This document shows positions 26,593 to 35,563 of a stretch of DNA of 64,000 nt, in pieces. Source of the stretch: Embleya scabrispora (GTDB taxonomy: Bacteria > Actinomycetota > Actinomycetes > Streptomycetales > Streptomycetaceae); contig NZ_MWQN01000001.1 in the NCBI RefSeq assembly GCF_002024165.1, forward strand, positions 372,001 to 436,000, read 5' to 3'. The stretch's first letter is position 1. Each line of letters begins with the position of its first letter. The notes under the pieces were generated by a model, which did no database searches, was not told where the DNA came from, and saw only the letters and a program-made list of their open reading frames with translations. The position numbers and the translations under genes are program-made.

Positions 26593-27015
26593 CTACAGGC
26601 GCGGGAGGCGCATCCGGGTGAGGCGGCCGCCCTCCACGGGGGCGTCGTCGGTGGTGCGCACGGCCAGGCAGCGGTAGGTGCCGGGGACCGTGGCCACCCA
26701 GAAGCGGTCGGCGAAGATCGTCGCGGGCGCCTGGAGCACGAAGCGGCCCCGGCGGAACTCGACCCGCGGCGGCACACCGTCGTCGGGCAGCACGCCCCAC
26801 GCCAGGGCCCAGGCCGGCTCGCGACGGGCCGAGCGCAGCGCGCCGCGCAGCAGGGTCGGCGCCAGGGTGGAACCGGCCACGGCCACGTCGATCAGGCGGT
26901 AGCCCGCGTACACCTCCAGCGCCGGGCGGCCCCGCGAGCCCCTGCCCACGCGCATCGTGCAGTCGCTCAACCGCAGATACAGTTCGGCGGTCGTGTGCTG
27001 CATAACGTCGCTCAT
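26593..27015 (-). CDS. Hypothetical protein, beta-rich
   Basis: This is a 140-residue basic protein with many short strands (VEFRRGRFVLQAPATIFADRFWVATVPGTYRCLAVRT). ATG at 27015 has GGGGG four bases upstream; a second Met (27003) is possible. No family is recognised. It is convergent with the preceding hypothetical gene and lies downstream of the response regulator on the same strand, 171 bp away. Confidence 0.55.
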   Translation of the reverse strand: MSDVMQHTTAELYLRLSDCTMRVGRGSRGRPALEVYAGYRLIDVAVAGSTLAPTLLRGALRSARREPAWALAWGVLPDDGVPPRVEFRRGRFVLQAPATIFADRFWVATVPGTYRCLAVRTTDDAPVEGGRLTRMRLPRL

Positions 27016-27186
27016 GGCGCCCCCGTTCGAAGCCCCCGACGGGTCAGTCCCCTCGGGCCACACCAGGATTCGCCTTCGGGGTACTTCGCCGCATCGGCTG
27101 TACGAACCGTTTCCGCACCACCGCATACTCCCCCTGTAGGACGGAGATCTTGCTCGCCACTCCCTCGAACGAGCGAGGCGCGAGGT

Positions 27187-27858
27187 TCAGGCGGCGCCCG
27201 GCACGGCCAGCCCGGTCTCGTAGGCGCAGATCACCGCATGCACCCGGTCGCGCAGGCCGAGCTTGCCCAGGATGCTGCTGACGTGCGTCTTCACCGTATG
27301 TTCGCTGACCACCAGGGCCTCGGCGATCTCGGCGTTGGACATCCCGAGCGCCAGACAGCGCATCGTCTCCCGCTCGCGCGTGGTCAACACGGCCAATCGC
27401 TCGGAGGGTTGGGCGGGCTGCTCCGTACGTGGTAGTCGACGCGTGTAATCGGCGATCAGTCGCCGGGTCACCGACGGCGCGAGCAGCGCCTCGCCGCTCG
27501 CCACCATGCGCACCGCGTGCACCAGGTCGTCGCGTCGTACGTCCTTGAGCAGGAACCCGGCCGCGCCCGCGTAGAGCGCGTCGTAGACGTACTCGTCGAC
27601 GTCGAACGTGGTCAGCATGACGATCCGACACGCCGGCGCCTCGGCGGACACCACCCGGGCCGCCTCGATGCCGTCCATCCTCGGCATCCGGATGTCCAGG
27701 AGCAGTACGTCGGGCCGGTGCGCGCGCACCGCCTCGATCGCCGCCACTCCGTCGCCGGCCTCGGCCACCACCGAGATGTCCGCCTGCGCGTCCAGGATCA
27801 TCGCGAAGCCGCTGCGTACCAGGCCCTGATCGTCGGCGACCACCACCTTGATCGTCAT
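27187..27858 (-). CDS. NarL/FixJ-family response regulator
   Basis: This 223-residue transcriptional regulator has an N-terminal receiver with acidic DD near residue 9, the phospho-acceptor Asp in LLLDIRMPRMDG, and the conserved Lys in FLLKD. Its C-terminal LuxR helix-turn-helix is LTTRERETMRCLALGMSNAEIAEALVVSEHTVKTHV. Its ATG overlaps the kinase stop (ATGA), so it is translated right after the cognate kinase. Its targets are not evident. Confidence 0.95.
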   Translation of the reverse strand: MTIKVVVADDQGLVRSGFAMILDAQADISVVAEAGDGVAAIEAVRAHRPDVLLLDIRMPRMDGIEAARVVSAEAPACRIVMLTTFDVDEYVYDALYAGAAGFLLKDVRRDDLVHAVRMVASGEALLAPSVTRRLIADYTRRLPRTEQPAQPSERLAVLTTRERETMRCLALGMSNAEIAEALVVSEHTVKTHVSSILGKLGLRDRVHAVICAYETGLAVPGAA

Positions 27859-29117
27859 CGGACCACCCGCGTCGCGTCGAGCGGGATGCGCAGCGCGACC
27901 TCGAATCCGGGCCCGGTCACCCGCGGTCCGACCACCACACTGCCCCCGCACGCGCTGGCCCGCTCCCGGATGCCGATCAACCCGTGGCCCCCGCCCGGAC
28001 GCGGCCGACCGCCCCGCCCGTCGTCGGTGATGGTGATCCCCATCGTGTCCTCGCCCCATTCGAGTCGTACGGTCACCGTCGTGGCCTGCGCGTGCCTGAC
28101 CGCGTTGGTCAGCGCCTCCTGGACCACACGGTACGCGGCGATTTCCGCGTCGGAGCGCAGCGGTCGGCGCTCGCCGACGCTCTCGTACACCACCTTCAGA
28201 TCCGTCCGCCCGACCTCGGCGACCAGGTCGGCGATATTGGCCACGGTGGGCTGCGGCGCCCGGGCCCCGGCCTCCGCGTCGTCCTTGAGCGTGCCCAGGA
28301 TGCGCCGGAGTTGCACCATCGCGTCGCGCCCGGCGTCGGCGATCGCGTCGAAGGCCGCCTCCGCGCGGGCCGGATCGCTGCGCACCACCACCGGCCCGGC
28401 CTCCGCCTGTACGGTCATCAGGCTCACCGCGTGCGCCAGGATGTCGTGCATGTCGCGGGCGATCCGGGCCCGTTCGCGGGCGGCGGCCCGGGCCACCTCG
28501 GCGTCGGCGCGGCGGATCTCCAGGTCGCGCTCGTGCTCCAGCCGCCGGGTGCGCTCCTCGATCTCGGCGATGTAGGCGGTGCGGTGCCGGGTGGCCAGTC
28601 CGAAGGCGGCCGCGGCGGTCAGCGTCAGGATGTCCAGGGTCGCCTGTTGCGGCGGCTGGTCCTTGGCGAACTCCACCATCAGCGTGATCGGCAGGGCCAG
28701 CACCGCGACGGCGATCCGCTCCCAGCGCCGACCGAGCGAGAAGACCGTGTAGATGGCGATCGTCATGCCGAACTGGAAGGACTGGCCGGGCCGATGGTGC
28801 AGCGAGGCCGGTACCGCGAAGAGCGCGACCACACACGCGACCGCGAACGGCTGCCGACGCCGCCAGATCAGCGGGATCGCGGTCCCGCTGAGCAGGAGGA
28901 ACCCGAGCCGGTACGGCGACCGCAGGTAGATCAGGAACGGCAGCGACACCAGGAACTGCACCAGCAGCGCGATCATGACGTCGAGGAGTCGCGGATCGAT
29001 CCGCCGCATCAGGTCGCGGGTGTGCCGGGCGCGGTCGCGGACGTGGCGGTCCGCGTCGTGCGCGGCGTGGTGATCGGCGCAGCGGTCGGCGTCGCGCGCG
29101 GCGAGGTGGTCGGACAT
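27855..29117 (-). CDS. NarL-type two-component sensor histidine kinase (HisKA_3)
   Basis: This 420-residue membrane kinase has a His/Asp-rich N-terminus, then about six hydrophobic segments (residues 45 to 170), a HisKA_3 dimerisation helix with the phospho-His in ARIARDMHDILAHAV, and an ATPase domain with EALTNAVRHA, TDDGRGG and GHGLIGIRERA. There is no extracellular sensor domain, so it probably senses within the membrane. ATG at 29117 follows AGGAG. It pairs with the response regulator behind it. Confidence 0.92.
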   Translation of the reverse strand: MSDHLAARDADRCADHHAAHDADRHVRDRARHTRDLMRRIDPRLLDVMIALLVQFLVSLPFLIYLRSPYRLGFLLLSGTAIPLIWRRRQPFAVACVVALFAVPASLHHRPGQSFQFGMTIAIYTVFSLGRRWERIAVAVLALPITLMVEFAKDQPPQQATLDILTLTAAAAFGLATRHRTAYIAEIEERTRRLEHERDLEIRRADAEVARAAARERARIARDMHDILAHAVSLMTVQAEAGPVVVRSDPARAEAAFDAIADAGRDAMVQLRRILGTLKDDAEAGARAPQPTVANIADLVAEVGRTDLKVVYESVGERRPLRSDAEIAAYRVVQEALTNAVRHAQATTVTVRLEWGEDTMGITITDDGRGGRPRPGGGHGLIGIRERASACGGSVVVGPRVTGPGFEVALRIPLDATRVVR

Positions 29118-29445
29118 ACGGCGTACTCCTGGGTGGGCGTCCCCGACAGTGTCGCGGTTGCGCGTTCGGCGGCGCTTCGCTCTCGCGGGGGATCCGCCCA
29201 CCCGGGGTGGGGTGGCGCGGTGGGGCGTGGGGCCGCTCGGGTCACGATCGAATCCGTGCGCCGGCGGCGAACGCGCGCCCTGTTGGCGATTCGGGTGCCG
29301 TCGCGTCTGGTACGACTGGTGGCATGGCTACCGGCAACCGCTTCGTCCCCGACCGCGACCGTTCGACGCCGGCGGCCCGGTGCGGCCGGCCGGCGGGTGC
29401 GGTCGCGCGCACATTCGGCCGCCGAAAAGGAGCGGGGGCGCAGCC
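29118..29445. other. Gene-poor region between kinase and MazF-like gene
   Basis: This contains the kinase promoter. A 44-codon frame (29324-29458, begins MATGNRFVPD) runs into the first codons of the MazF-like gene. That is the usual layout for an antitoxin, but its sequence is not recognisable. No strong inverted repeats were found. Confidence 0.3.
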
Positions 29446-29763
29446 GTGCGGCCACTGAGGCGGGGCCAGGTGTGGACGATCCCCACCGTCGGCCGCGAAC
29501 GCACCTTCATGATCGTGCAGAACGACTCCGTCGCCGCGCTGCATCCGGGCGCGGCGTTGTGCGCGCTGGTGGACACCATCGGCGACCGCCGCGAGTCGCT
29601 GGTCACGGTCCGGATCACCAGCCCGGTCGAGGGTGTGGTGCTCGCTCCGGACCTGTACACGTCGCGGCATCACCGGTTCGAGCAGGGGAGGTATCTGGGC
29701 GACGTCGACCCGGAGGAAATGGAGCGGGTGGACGTGGCGTTGCGGGCCGTGCTGGGGTTGTGA
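29446..29763 (+). CDS. PemK/MazF-like (CcdB-fold) small protein
   Basis: This 105-residue protein starts with LRRGQVWTIP, the beta-strand opening of MazF/PemK toxins. It continues with FMIVQNDSVAALHPGAALCALV and VRITSPVEGVVLAPDLYT, matching the barrel of that fold, and ends with a helix DPEEMERVDVALRAVLGL. MazF-type proteins are sequence-specific endoribonucleases. The usual antitoxin is not clearly present. GTG at 29446 has GGGGG about 8 bases upstream. Activity and target are unknown. Confidence 0.6.
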   Translation: MRPLRRGQVWTIPTVGRERTFMIVQNDSVAALHPGAALCALVDTIGDRRESLVTVRITSPVEGVVLAPDLYTSRHHRFEQGRYLGDVDPEEMERVDVALRAVLGL

Positions 29764-29851
29764 GCAGGCGGGCGCGTGGGCCGGTCGGGGAACCGCACGG
29801 TCGGGGTCGGCCGGGTCGCCCGGTCCGGCGCCGACGCCGAGTTTCCCGTGC

Positions 29852-30742
29852 TCAGTCGGACCCGGACGCCGGACCCGGTCGTGACGGGGTCGGGCCGGCG
29901 GCCGACAGACGCTGCGCGGCGGCGCGCAACTCGGTGATGTAGTCGTGGCGTTCGCTCGGGCCGACGGCCGACCTGAGCGGACCGATCTGGAGTTCGTGGG
30001 TGGGCCGACCACGCGAGTCCCATACCGGCGCGGCCAGATGGCTCAGTGGCAGGGTGCGATCCGAGGTCAATTCGGCGTCGGTGTAGGCGTGCGCGCTGAT
30101 CGCGGCGAGCTGGTCGAGCACCCGGGCGCGCAGCTCGGCCCGTCCGGGGTGTTCGTCCAACAGGCCCACCACGTCCCGCAGTACCGGCAACAACTCGGCC
30201 GAGTCGCGGCGCGGTCGCCACGCGGCCACGCCGTGCGCGCGGATCGTGTCCAGCACCGGGGCCGACTCGGGTGCGTGGGCGAGCCAGGCGGCGCGTTCGG
30301 CGGCCGGCCGCCAGGGCATCACCGCGGCGCCGGCGGGCGGACGCAGCGGCAATCGGGTGCCCACCCCGATCCCGGCCGGCACCCGACCCGGTCCCGGCTC
30401 GACCGCGACGAACACCAGCTGATCGACGCCGACGAGCGACAGGGCCACCCCGCATCCGACCCGCGCCGCGAGTTCGGCCAACACCTCCGCCGCGGCGGCC
30501 GGCAGCCGTACCCGGGCCCGGACCGCATCGGCGACGGCCAGCAGCCCGGCGCCGAGCGTGTACAGCCGATCCGGCCCGCGCAACACCCAGCCGGGTGCCT
30601 CCAGCGCGGCGAGCACCGCGGTCGCGGTGGACCGGTTCAGATCGAGCCGGGCCGCCACCTCGGACACGCTCAACCCGCGCGGCGCGGCGGCCAGCAACTC
30701 GACGACGGCCACGACCCGTTCGGTGGGCGGTGACGCGACCAT
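29852..30742 (-). CDS. IclR-family transcriptional regulator
   Basis: This 296-residue regulator has an N-terminal winged helix (VVELLAAAPRGLSVSEVAARLDLNRSTATAVLAALEAPGWVL) and a C-terminal GAF-like effector domain (VGCGVALSLVGVDQLVFVAV). ATG at 30742 follows AAGGGG; a GTG two codons upstream is possible. It is divergent from a P450 gene. Two 14-15 bp palindromic motifs, 22 bp apart, lie between them and are likely IclR sites controlling the P450. Confidence 0.85.
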   Translation of the reverse strand: MVASPPTERVVAVVELLAAAPRGLSVSEVAARLDLNRSTATAVLAALEAPGWVLRGPDRLYTLGAGLLAVADAVRARVRLPAAAAEVLAELAARVGCGVALSLVGVDQLVFVAVEPGPGRVPAGIGVGTRLPLRPPAGAAVMPWRPAAERAAWLAHAPESAPVLDTIRAHGVAAWRPRRDSAELLPVLRDVVGLLDEHPGRAELRARVLDQLAAISAHAYTDAELTSDRTLPLSHLAAPVWDSRGRPTHELQIGPLRSAVGPSERHDYITELRAAAQRLSAAGPTPSRPGPASGSD

Positions 30743-30751
30743 GGGCACCCC

Positions 30752-30780
30752 TTGCTCCGGTCGGACGGCATCCCTAGAGT
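30752..30780 (+). promoter_or_regulatory. Candidate P450 promoter
   Basis: TTGCTC (30752-30757) and TAGAGT (30775-30780) are 17 bp apart on the plus strand, 90 bp upstream of the P450 ATG. The operators follow directly behind the -10 box, so a bound repressor would block RNA polymerase. Confidence 0.4.
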
Positions 30781-30782
30781 CA

Positions 30783-30819
30783 ACGAATATACGTCACTTC
30801 GACGACGAATATTCGTCAC
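30783..30819. promoter_or_regulatory. Tandem palindromic IclR operator
   Basis: ACGAATATACGTCAC (30783-30797) and ACGAATATTCGTCAC (30805-30819) are direct repeats with a 22-bp step, about two helical turns. The second contains the perfect palindrome GACGAATATTCGTC (30804-30817). Paired sites on one DNA face are typical for tetrameric IclR proteins. Confidence 0.7.
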
Positions 30820-30870
30820 CTGGTCGCATCGATGGGGTGTCGTCGTCGGAGCTTCGGCCGAGGAGGCTGT

Positions 30871-32208
30871 ATGACCCGAGGAATCGAGGCCGACGAGACG
30901 GCGGAGCCGGCGGCCGCCGCGCCCGACGCCTCCGCACGGCCGCACACCCCCGCGCCCCTCGACCCGTTCGACCCCCGCGCGCCCTTCGACATCGAAGGCC
31001 ACGACTTCGCCTTCGACGACATCCCCGACCTGCACGACGTGCTCGCCGCCGCACGGGCGCGCAAGCCGTACGCCGTCGTGCCGTTCCTGGGGACCAGGGC
31101 GCTGCTGTTCCTGACCCACGACCTGGTGACCGCCGCGTTCAAGGACGAGGAGGCCTTTCCCGCGTCCGCGATCTACGCCGCCACCACCGAACCCGTGCTC
31201 GGGCACACCATCCAGTGCATGCGCGGCGCGGAGCACCGGATCAACCGCAAGCTCGTGGTGCCGGCCTTCCGGCGTCGGGTGGTCACCGAGCAGGTCGAGG
31301 CGATCCTGGAACCGCTCGCCCACGAGTTGGTCGACGGCTTCGCGGCGCGCGGTGAGACCGACCTGGTCGCCGAGTTCACCCACGTCTACCCGGTCCGGGT
31401 GATCACCCGGCTGCTCGGGCTGCCGATGGACGACGAGGATCGATTCCGGCGCTGGGCGGTCGACCTGTTCCACTTCCCGATGGCGCCGGAGGCGGCCGAG
31501 CGCGCGTCCCGCGAGTTCACCGAGTATGTGACGCCGATCGTCGCACGTCGTCGCCGGGATCCCGGCCACGACCTGCTCTCCTCCCTCGCGCACACCGAGG
31601 CGGAGGGGCGTCGGCTCACCGACGAGGAGATCCTGTCCTTCCTGCGGCTGCTCTTCCCCGCGGGCGCCGACACCACCTATCTGGGCCTGGGCAACGCCCT
31701 GTTCGCCCTGCTCACCCATTCCGAACAGTTGTCCCAAGCGCTGGCGGACCCGGATACCGAACTCGAGTGGGTGGTCGAGGAGGCGCTGCGCTGGGAGCCT
31801 CCGGTGGGCCTGCTGCCGAGGATGTGCCCCGCTCCGGTATCCGACTGGCAGGGACTCGGCCTCGACATCCCGGCGGAGACCCCGCTGATCTTCGCGATCA
31901 CCGCCGCGAATCGGGACCCGGCCCGGTATCCCGATCCCGACGTGTTCGACATCGGCCGCCGGGCGCGCGCGACGCTCGCCTTCGGCGACGGCCCGCACGT
32001 GTGCCCGGGCACGTGGTTGGCGCTCGCCGAGATCCGGGCCGCGCTGAAGGTCCTGCTCGAACGCCTGCCGGAGCTGCGACTGAGCGCTCCCGCCCGGGTA
32101 CGCGGCCTGCTCGGCACCGCGCTGCGCGGCCCGGAGTCCCTACCGGTCCGATTCGGACTCCGAGCCGGCGACGTGACGAAGCCGGCCCGCCCTAGCGCGG
32201 CAGGGTGA
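30871..32208 (+). CDS. Cytochrome P450
   Basis: This 445-residue soluble P450 (CYP) monooxygenase has oxygen-binding I-helix motif AGADTT, ExxR in EEALRWE and heme ligand Cys in FGDGPHVCPG. The N-terminal 30 residues are Ala/Pro-rich and disordered. No ferredoxin gene is adjacent. AGGAGG is five bases before the ATG. It is divergent from an IclR regulator that probably represses it until the substrate appears. The substrate is unknown. Its last 17 bp overlap the convergent kinase gene. Confidence 0.93.
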   Translation: MTRGIEADETAEPAAAAPDASARPHTPAPLDPFDPRAPFDIEGHDFAFDDIPDLHDVLAAARARKPYAVVPFLGTRALLFLTHDLVTAAFKDEEAFPASAIYAATTEPVLGHTIQCMRGAEHRINRKLVVPAFRRRVVTEQVEAILEPLAHELVDGFAARGETDLVAEFTHVYPVRVITRLLGLPMDDEDRFRRWAVDLFHFPMAPEAAERASREFTEYVTPIVARRRRDPGHDLLSSLAHTEAEGRRLTDEEILSFLRLLFPAGADTTYLGLGNALFALLTHSEQLSQALADPDTELEWVVEEALRWEPPVGLLPRMCPAPVSDWQGLGLDIPAETPLIFAITAANRDPARYPDPDVFDIGRRARATLAFGDGPHVCPGTWLALAEIRAALKVLLERLPELRLSAPARVRGLLGTALRGPESLPVRFGLRAGDVTKPARPSAAG

Positions 32209-33610
32209 TCCGGAAGGTGGTGCGGCCCGGTTCGGAGTCCACGGTGAGCGTGCCGTCGTGGCGCTGCACGATGATGCGGTACGAGATGTCGAGGCCCAGG
32301 CCGGTGCCCTCGCCCAGGGCCTTGGTGGTGAAGAACGGCTCGAAGATCCGGTCCTGGATGTCGGGCGCTATGCCGGGGCCGCTGTCCTCGATCTCGACCA
32401 GGACCGACGCGGCATCGGCGCGGGCGCGCAGGGTCAGCGTGCCCTTGCCGCCCATCGCGTCGGCCGCGTTGTCGATCAGGTTGGTCCACACCTGGTTCAA
32501 CTCGGCCGGATAGGCCTGGATCTTCGGCAGGTCCTCGGCGTACTCGCGCTCGATCCGGATGTCACGCAGCGGGCCGGCCAGCATGGCCACCGTGCTGTCC
32601 AGGCCCTTGCGCAGGTCGGTCTCCTGGTAGGGGGCCCGGTCCATCTGGGTGTACTGCCCGGCGGCGGCGAGCAGATCGGTGATCCGGCCCAGCGCGTCGG
32701 CGACCTCGTCGAGCAGCGCCTCGCCCTCGAGGTTGGCCGCGAGCCAGGTCAATCCGGGGCGCGCCGCCGCGCCGAGGGCCGCGCCCGCGTCCCGGGCCCA
32801 GTCCTCGTACAGGCCGACGTTGACGAACGAGGGCGCCGTCTCGTACGCGTCCGGCAGGTCCAAGTCCTCGAAGATCTCGGCCACTTCGTCGGTGCGGTCG
32901 GCGAACTCCAGCGGGCGCAACCGGGGCGGCTCCACCTCCCGCCGGGCCAACACCTCGGCCTGGAGCCGGTCCAGCGCCTCCAACGCGCCGGCACCGGCGC
33001 CGCAGCGGGCCAGTTCGGCCCGGGCCCGGCGCAACTCCCCCAGCCGGGAGCGCAGGTTCGCCGCGGCCCGCTCGGCCGCCGCGGCCGGGTTGCCCAGTTC
33101 GTGGGTGAGCCCGGCGGTGAGCGTGCCGAGCGCCACCATGCGCTCGCGCTGCCCGACCGCCGAACCGGTCCGGCGCCCGCCCAGGAACATGCCCGCGACC
33201 AGGTGTGCGGCCATCGGGAACCACTCGGTGAAGGCCTGCGCCAACTGGGCGGCCGGCAGCACGAAGAAGGTCGAATCGACGTGCGTGCGTGCGGTGTTGC
33301 CGTACGCGTGCACCGCCGGGGTCGCGCCCTCGCCGTCCAGGGCCAGTGCCGCGCCGACGTAGGCGCCGCGCATCGACGAGCGGTGCACCTCCAACTCGCC
33401 GCCGCGCACCGTGCGGTTCATCGTGACCTCGCCGGTGAGCAGCACGAAGAAGCACTCGCCGGGATCGCCCTCGTGGTAGAGCGTGGTGTTCGCCGGGAAC
33501 GCCTTGACCTTGCCGTGCGCGCACAGCCAGTTCAGGTGTTCGTCGGGCAACTTCTCGAACAGGAACAGGGTGCGCAGTTCCTCCGGCGGCAACACGTCGC
33601 ACACGCTCAT
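32192..33610 (-). CDS. Cyclic-nucleotide-binding-domain sensor histidine kinase
   Basis: This 472-residue soluble kinase has residues 15-125 as a cNMP-binding domain (LYHEGDPGECFFVLLTGEV). The phospho-His lies in LTAGLTHELGNPAAA. The ATPase domain shows NQVWTNLIDNAADAM, EDSGPGIAPD, FEPFFTTK and GEGTGLGLDISY. The middle holds a long helical region. Its ATG overlaps the stop of the receiver/thioredoxin-reductase gene, which is transcribed first. The two genes together form a redox-linked two-component pair. Confidence 0.9.
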   Translation of the reverse strand: MSVCDVLPPEELRTLFLFEKLPDEHLNWLCAHGKVKAFPANTTLYHEGDPGECFFVLLTGEVTMNRTVRGGELEVHRSSMRGAYVGAALALDGEGATPAVHAYGNTARTHVDSTFFVLPAAQLAQAFTEWFPMAAHLVAGMFLGGRRTGSAVGQRERMVALGTLTAGLTHELGNPAAAAERAAANLRSRLGELRRARAELARCGAGAGALEALDRLQAEVLARREVEPPRLRPLEFADRTDEVAEIFEDLDLPDAYETAPSFVNVGLYEDWARDAGAALGAAARPGLTWLAANLEGEALLDEVADALGRITDLLAAAGQYTQMDRAPYQETDLRKGLDSTVAMLAGPLRDIRIEREYAEDLPKIQAYPAELNQVWTNLIDNAADAMGGKGTLTLRARADAASVLVEIEDSGPGIAPDIQDRIFEPFFTTKALGEGTGLGLDISYRIIVQRHDGTLTVDSEPGRTTFRITLPR

Positions 33611-35355
33611 CGCGATCCCTCCGTCGCCGGGGTGCGGGTGTCGGCCGGGGTCCGCGCATCGCCCGGCCCGCCCGGATCGTCGCCCGGCTTCCGGGTGTCC
33701 AGGGTGTCCAGATAGCGGTGCACGAGCATCACCGTCATCGCGCCCTCCCCGACCGCCGAGGCGACCCGCTTGACCGAGGCCGCGCGCGAGTCGCCCGCGG
33801 CGAACACCCCGGGCACCGCCGTCTCCTGGACGAACGGCGGGCGGCTCCAGCCGTCGAGTTCGCCGTCGCAGTCGTCCAGCAGTTCACCGCCGGTGAGGAT
33901 GTAGCCGTCGCGGTCGCGCCGCACGCCGCTGCCGTCCAGCCACGCGGTGCGCGGGCTGGCGCCGATGAAGACGAACAACCACGACGCGGGTACCGTCTCC
34001 TCCGTGCCCGAGTCCCGATCGCGCAGGGTGAGTTCGCGCAGTCGCCCGGTGCCGTGCGCCCCGGAGACCTCGGTGCGGACGCGGACCTCGACGTTGGGGA
34101 TCTGCTCCAACTGCTCGATCAGGTAGTGCGACATGGACGCCTCCAGGCCCGCGCCGCGCACCAGGATGATCACCCGGCGGGCGTAGCGGGAGAAGAACAC
34201 CGCCGCCTGCCCGGCCGAGTTGGCCGCGCCGACGATGTACACGTCCTGGTCGCGGGTGTCGGGCCCGGTGGTCAGCGCGGCGCCGTAGTACACACCGCGG
34301 TCGGTCAGCTCGGCCAGTCCCGGCGCGTCCAGGGTGCGGTAGGACACACCGGTGGCGAGCACGACCGCGTGTCCCCGGGCGACGATGTCGCCGTCGCAGG
34401 AGATGGTGCGTACGTCGCCGTCCACGTGCAGGCCGGTCACGTCGCGCGTACTGACTATCTCCGCGCCGAACTTGAGCGCCTGGCGGCGGGCGCGGCCGAT
34501 GAACTGCGAGCCGGAGATGCCGTCGGGGAAGCCGAGGTAGTTCTCGATCCGCGAACTCTGCCCGGCCTGCCCGCCGGTGGCCTGCCGCTCCACGAGCAGT
34601 GTGCGCAGCCCCTCGCTGGCCGCGTACACCGCGGCCCCCAGGCCGGCCGGGCCGCCGCCGACGATCACCACGTCGTACAGGTCGTCGGACGCGGTCACTG
34701 ACAGGCCGACGTACTCGGCCAGTTCGCCCTTGGACGGGCCGCGCAGCACGGTCGAGTCGGGGGCGATCACCACCGGCACGTCGGCCTCGGTGGTGCCGGT
34801 CTCGCGCAGCAGCCGGCGCGCCTCGGCCTGACCGACGTCGTACCAGCGATACGGCACGCCGTTGTTGGCGAGGAAGTCGCGCAGCTCGAACGACGGCGCG
34901 GAAAAACGCGCGCCGATCACCGTGGCCCAGCTCTCGTCCGGCACCGGCGCGGTCTCCCACGCGGTGATCAGCGAGTCGAGCACGGGGTAGAGCCGTTCCT
35001 CCGGTGGATCCCACGGCTTGAGCAGGTAGTGGTCGATGTCCACGTCGTTGATCGCCCGGATCGCGGCCCCGGTGTCCGCGTAGGCGGTGAGCAGCACCCG
35101 TTTCGCGCGTGGGTACCGGTGCGCGGCCTGTTCCAGGAAGGCCACGCCGTCCATCTGTGGCATGCGCTGGTCGGCGATCAGCACCGCGACCTGCTCGCCG
35201 CGCTCGTGCAGCTCGGCCAGCGCCTCCAGGGCCTGCGCGCCGGATTCGGCGCGGACCACCCGGTGCCGGTCGCCGTACTGTCGCCGCAGGTCGCGGGCGA
35301 CCGCACGGGAAACGGCCGGGTCGTCGTCGACGGTCAGCAGGACGGGCTTGTCCAC
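33607..35355 (-). CDS. Fused response regulator / thioredoxin-reductase-like FAD protein
   Basis: This 582-residue protein has an N-terminal receiver (LLTVDDDPAV, phospho-Asp in ADQRMPQMDG, Lys in YLLKPWD), a linker with a thioredoxin-fold-like stretch, and a TrxB-like flavoprotein. The FAD motif is VVIVGGGPAGLGAAVYAASEG, the NAD(P) motif VYIVGAANSAGQAAVFF and the C-terminal FAD motif VFAAGDSRA. The redox CxxC of true thioredoxin reductase is missing; RGVYYGAAL is in its place. GTG at 35355 is preferred for TGAGGAAAACC directly upstream. Fused response regulator/thioredoxin-disulfide reductase proteins are a known type. Confidence 0.87.
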   Translation of the reverse strand: MDKPVLLTVDDDPAVSRAVARDLRRQYGDRHRVVRAESGAQALEALAELHERGEQVAVLIADQRMPQMDGVAFLEQAAHRYPRAKRVLLTAYADTGAAIRAINDVDIDHYLLKPWDPPEERLYPVLDSLITAWETAPVPDESWATVIGARFSAPSFELRDFLANNGVPYRWYDVGQAEARRLLRETGTTEADVPVVIAPDSTVLRGPSKGELAEYVGLSVTASDDLYDVVIVGGGPAGLGAAVYAASEGLRTLLVERQATGGQAGQSSRIENYLGFPDGISGSQFIGRARRQALKFGAEIVSTRDVTGLHVDGDVRTISCDGDIVARGHAVVLATGVSYRTLDAPGLAELTDRGVYYGAALTTGPDTRDQDVYIVGAANSAGQAAVFFSRYARRVIILVRGAGLEASMSHYLIEQLEQIPNVEVRVRTEVSGAHGTGRLRELTLRDRDSGTEETVPASWLFVFIGASPRTAWLDGSGVRRDRDGYILTGGELLDDCDGELDGWSRPPFVQETAVPGVFAAGDSRAASVKRVASAVGEGAMTVMLVHRYLDTLDTRKPGDDPGGPGDARTPADTRTPATEGSR

Positions 35356-35563
35356 GGTTTTCCTCACGGGCCTGGAGTGGTGCACAGAAGGGGACGACTG
35401 CCCGGTACCGGCCTCCACCATGCGCCGGGCAGCGCGTGCGCCACGTTATCCCGTCTCCGAAATCCGCAGCCGGGGAGTTCGGGGCCGGCCCCGGCGGCGA
35501 CACCTTCGGCGAAGTCGGGCACTTTGCCTGTCGGACTCCCGCGAACATGCCTAACGTGGCGCT

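Noticed and set aside
24665-26677. Plus-strand frame of about 670 codons through the VOC and hypothetical genes
   Set aside because: Composition is Arg/Gly-rich without domains; it crosses the stops and starts of better genes in other frames.
29852-32208. Biosynthetic gene cluster around the P450
   Set aside because: Only an IclR regulator and a P450 are present; no core biosynthetic enzyme, ferredoxin or tailoring gene is adjacent.
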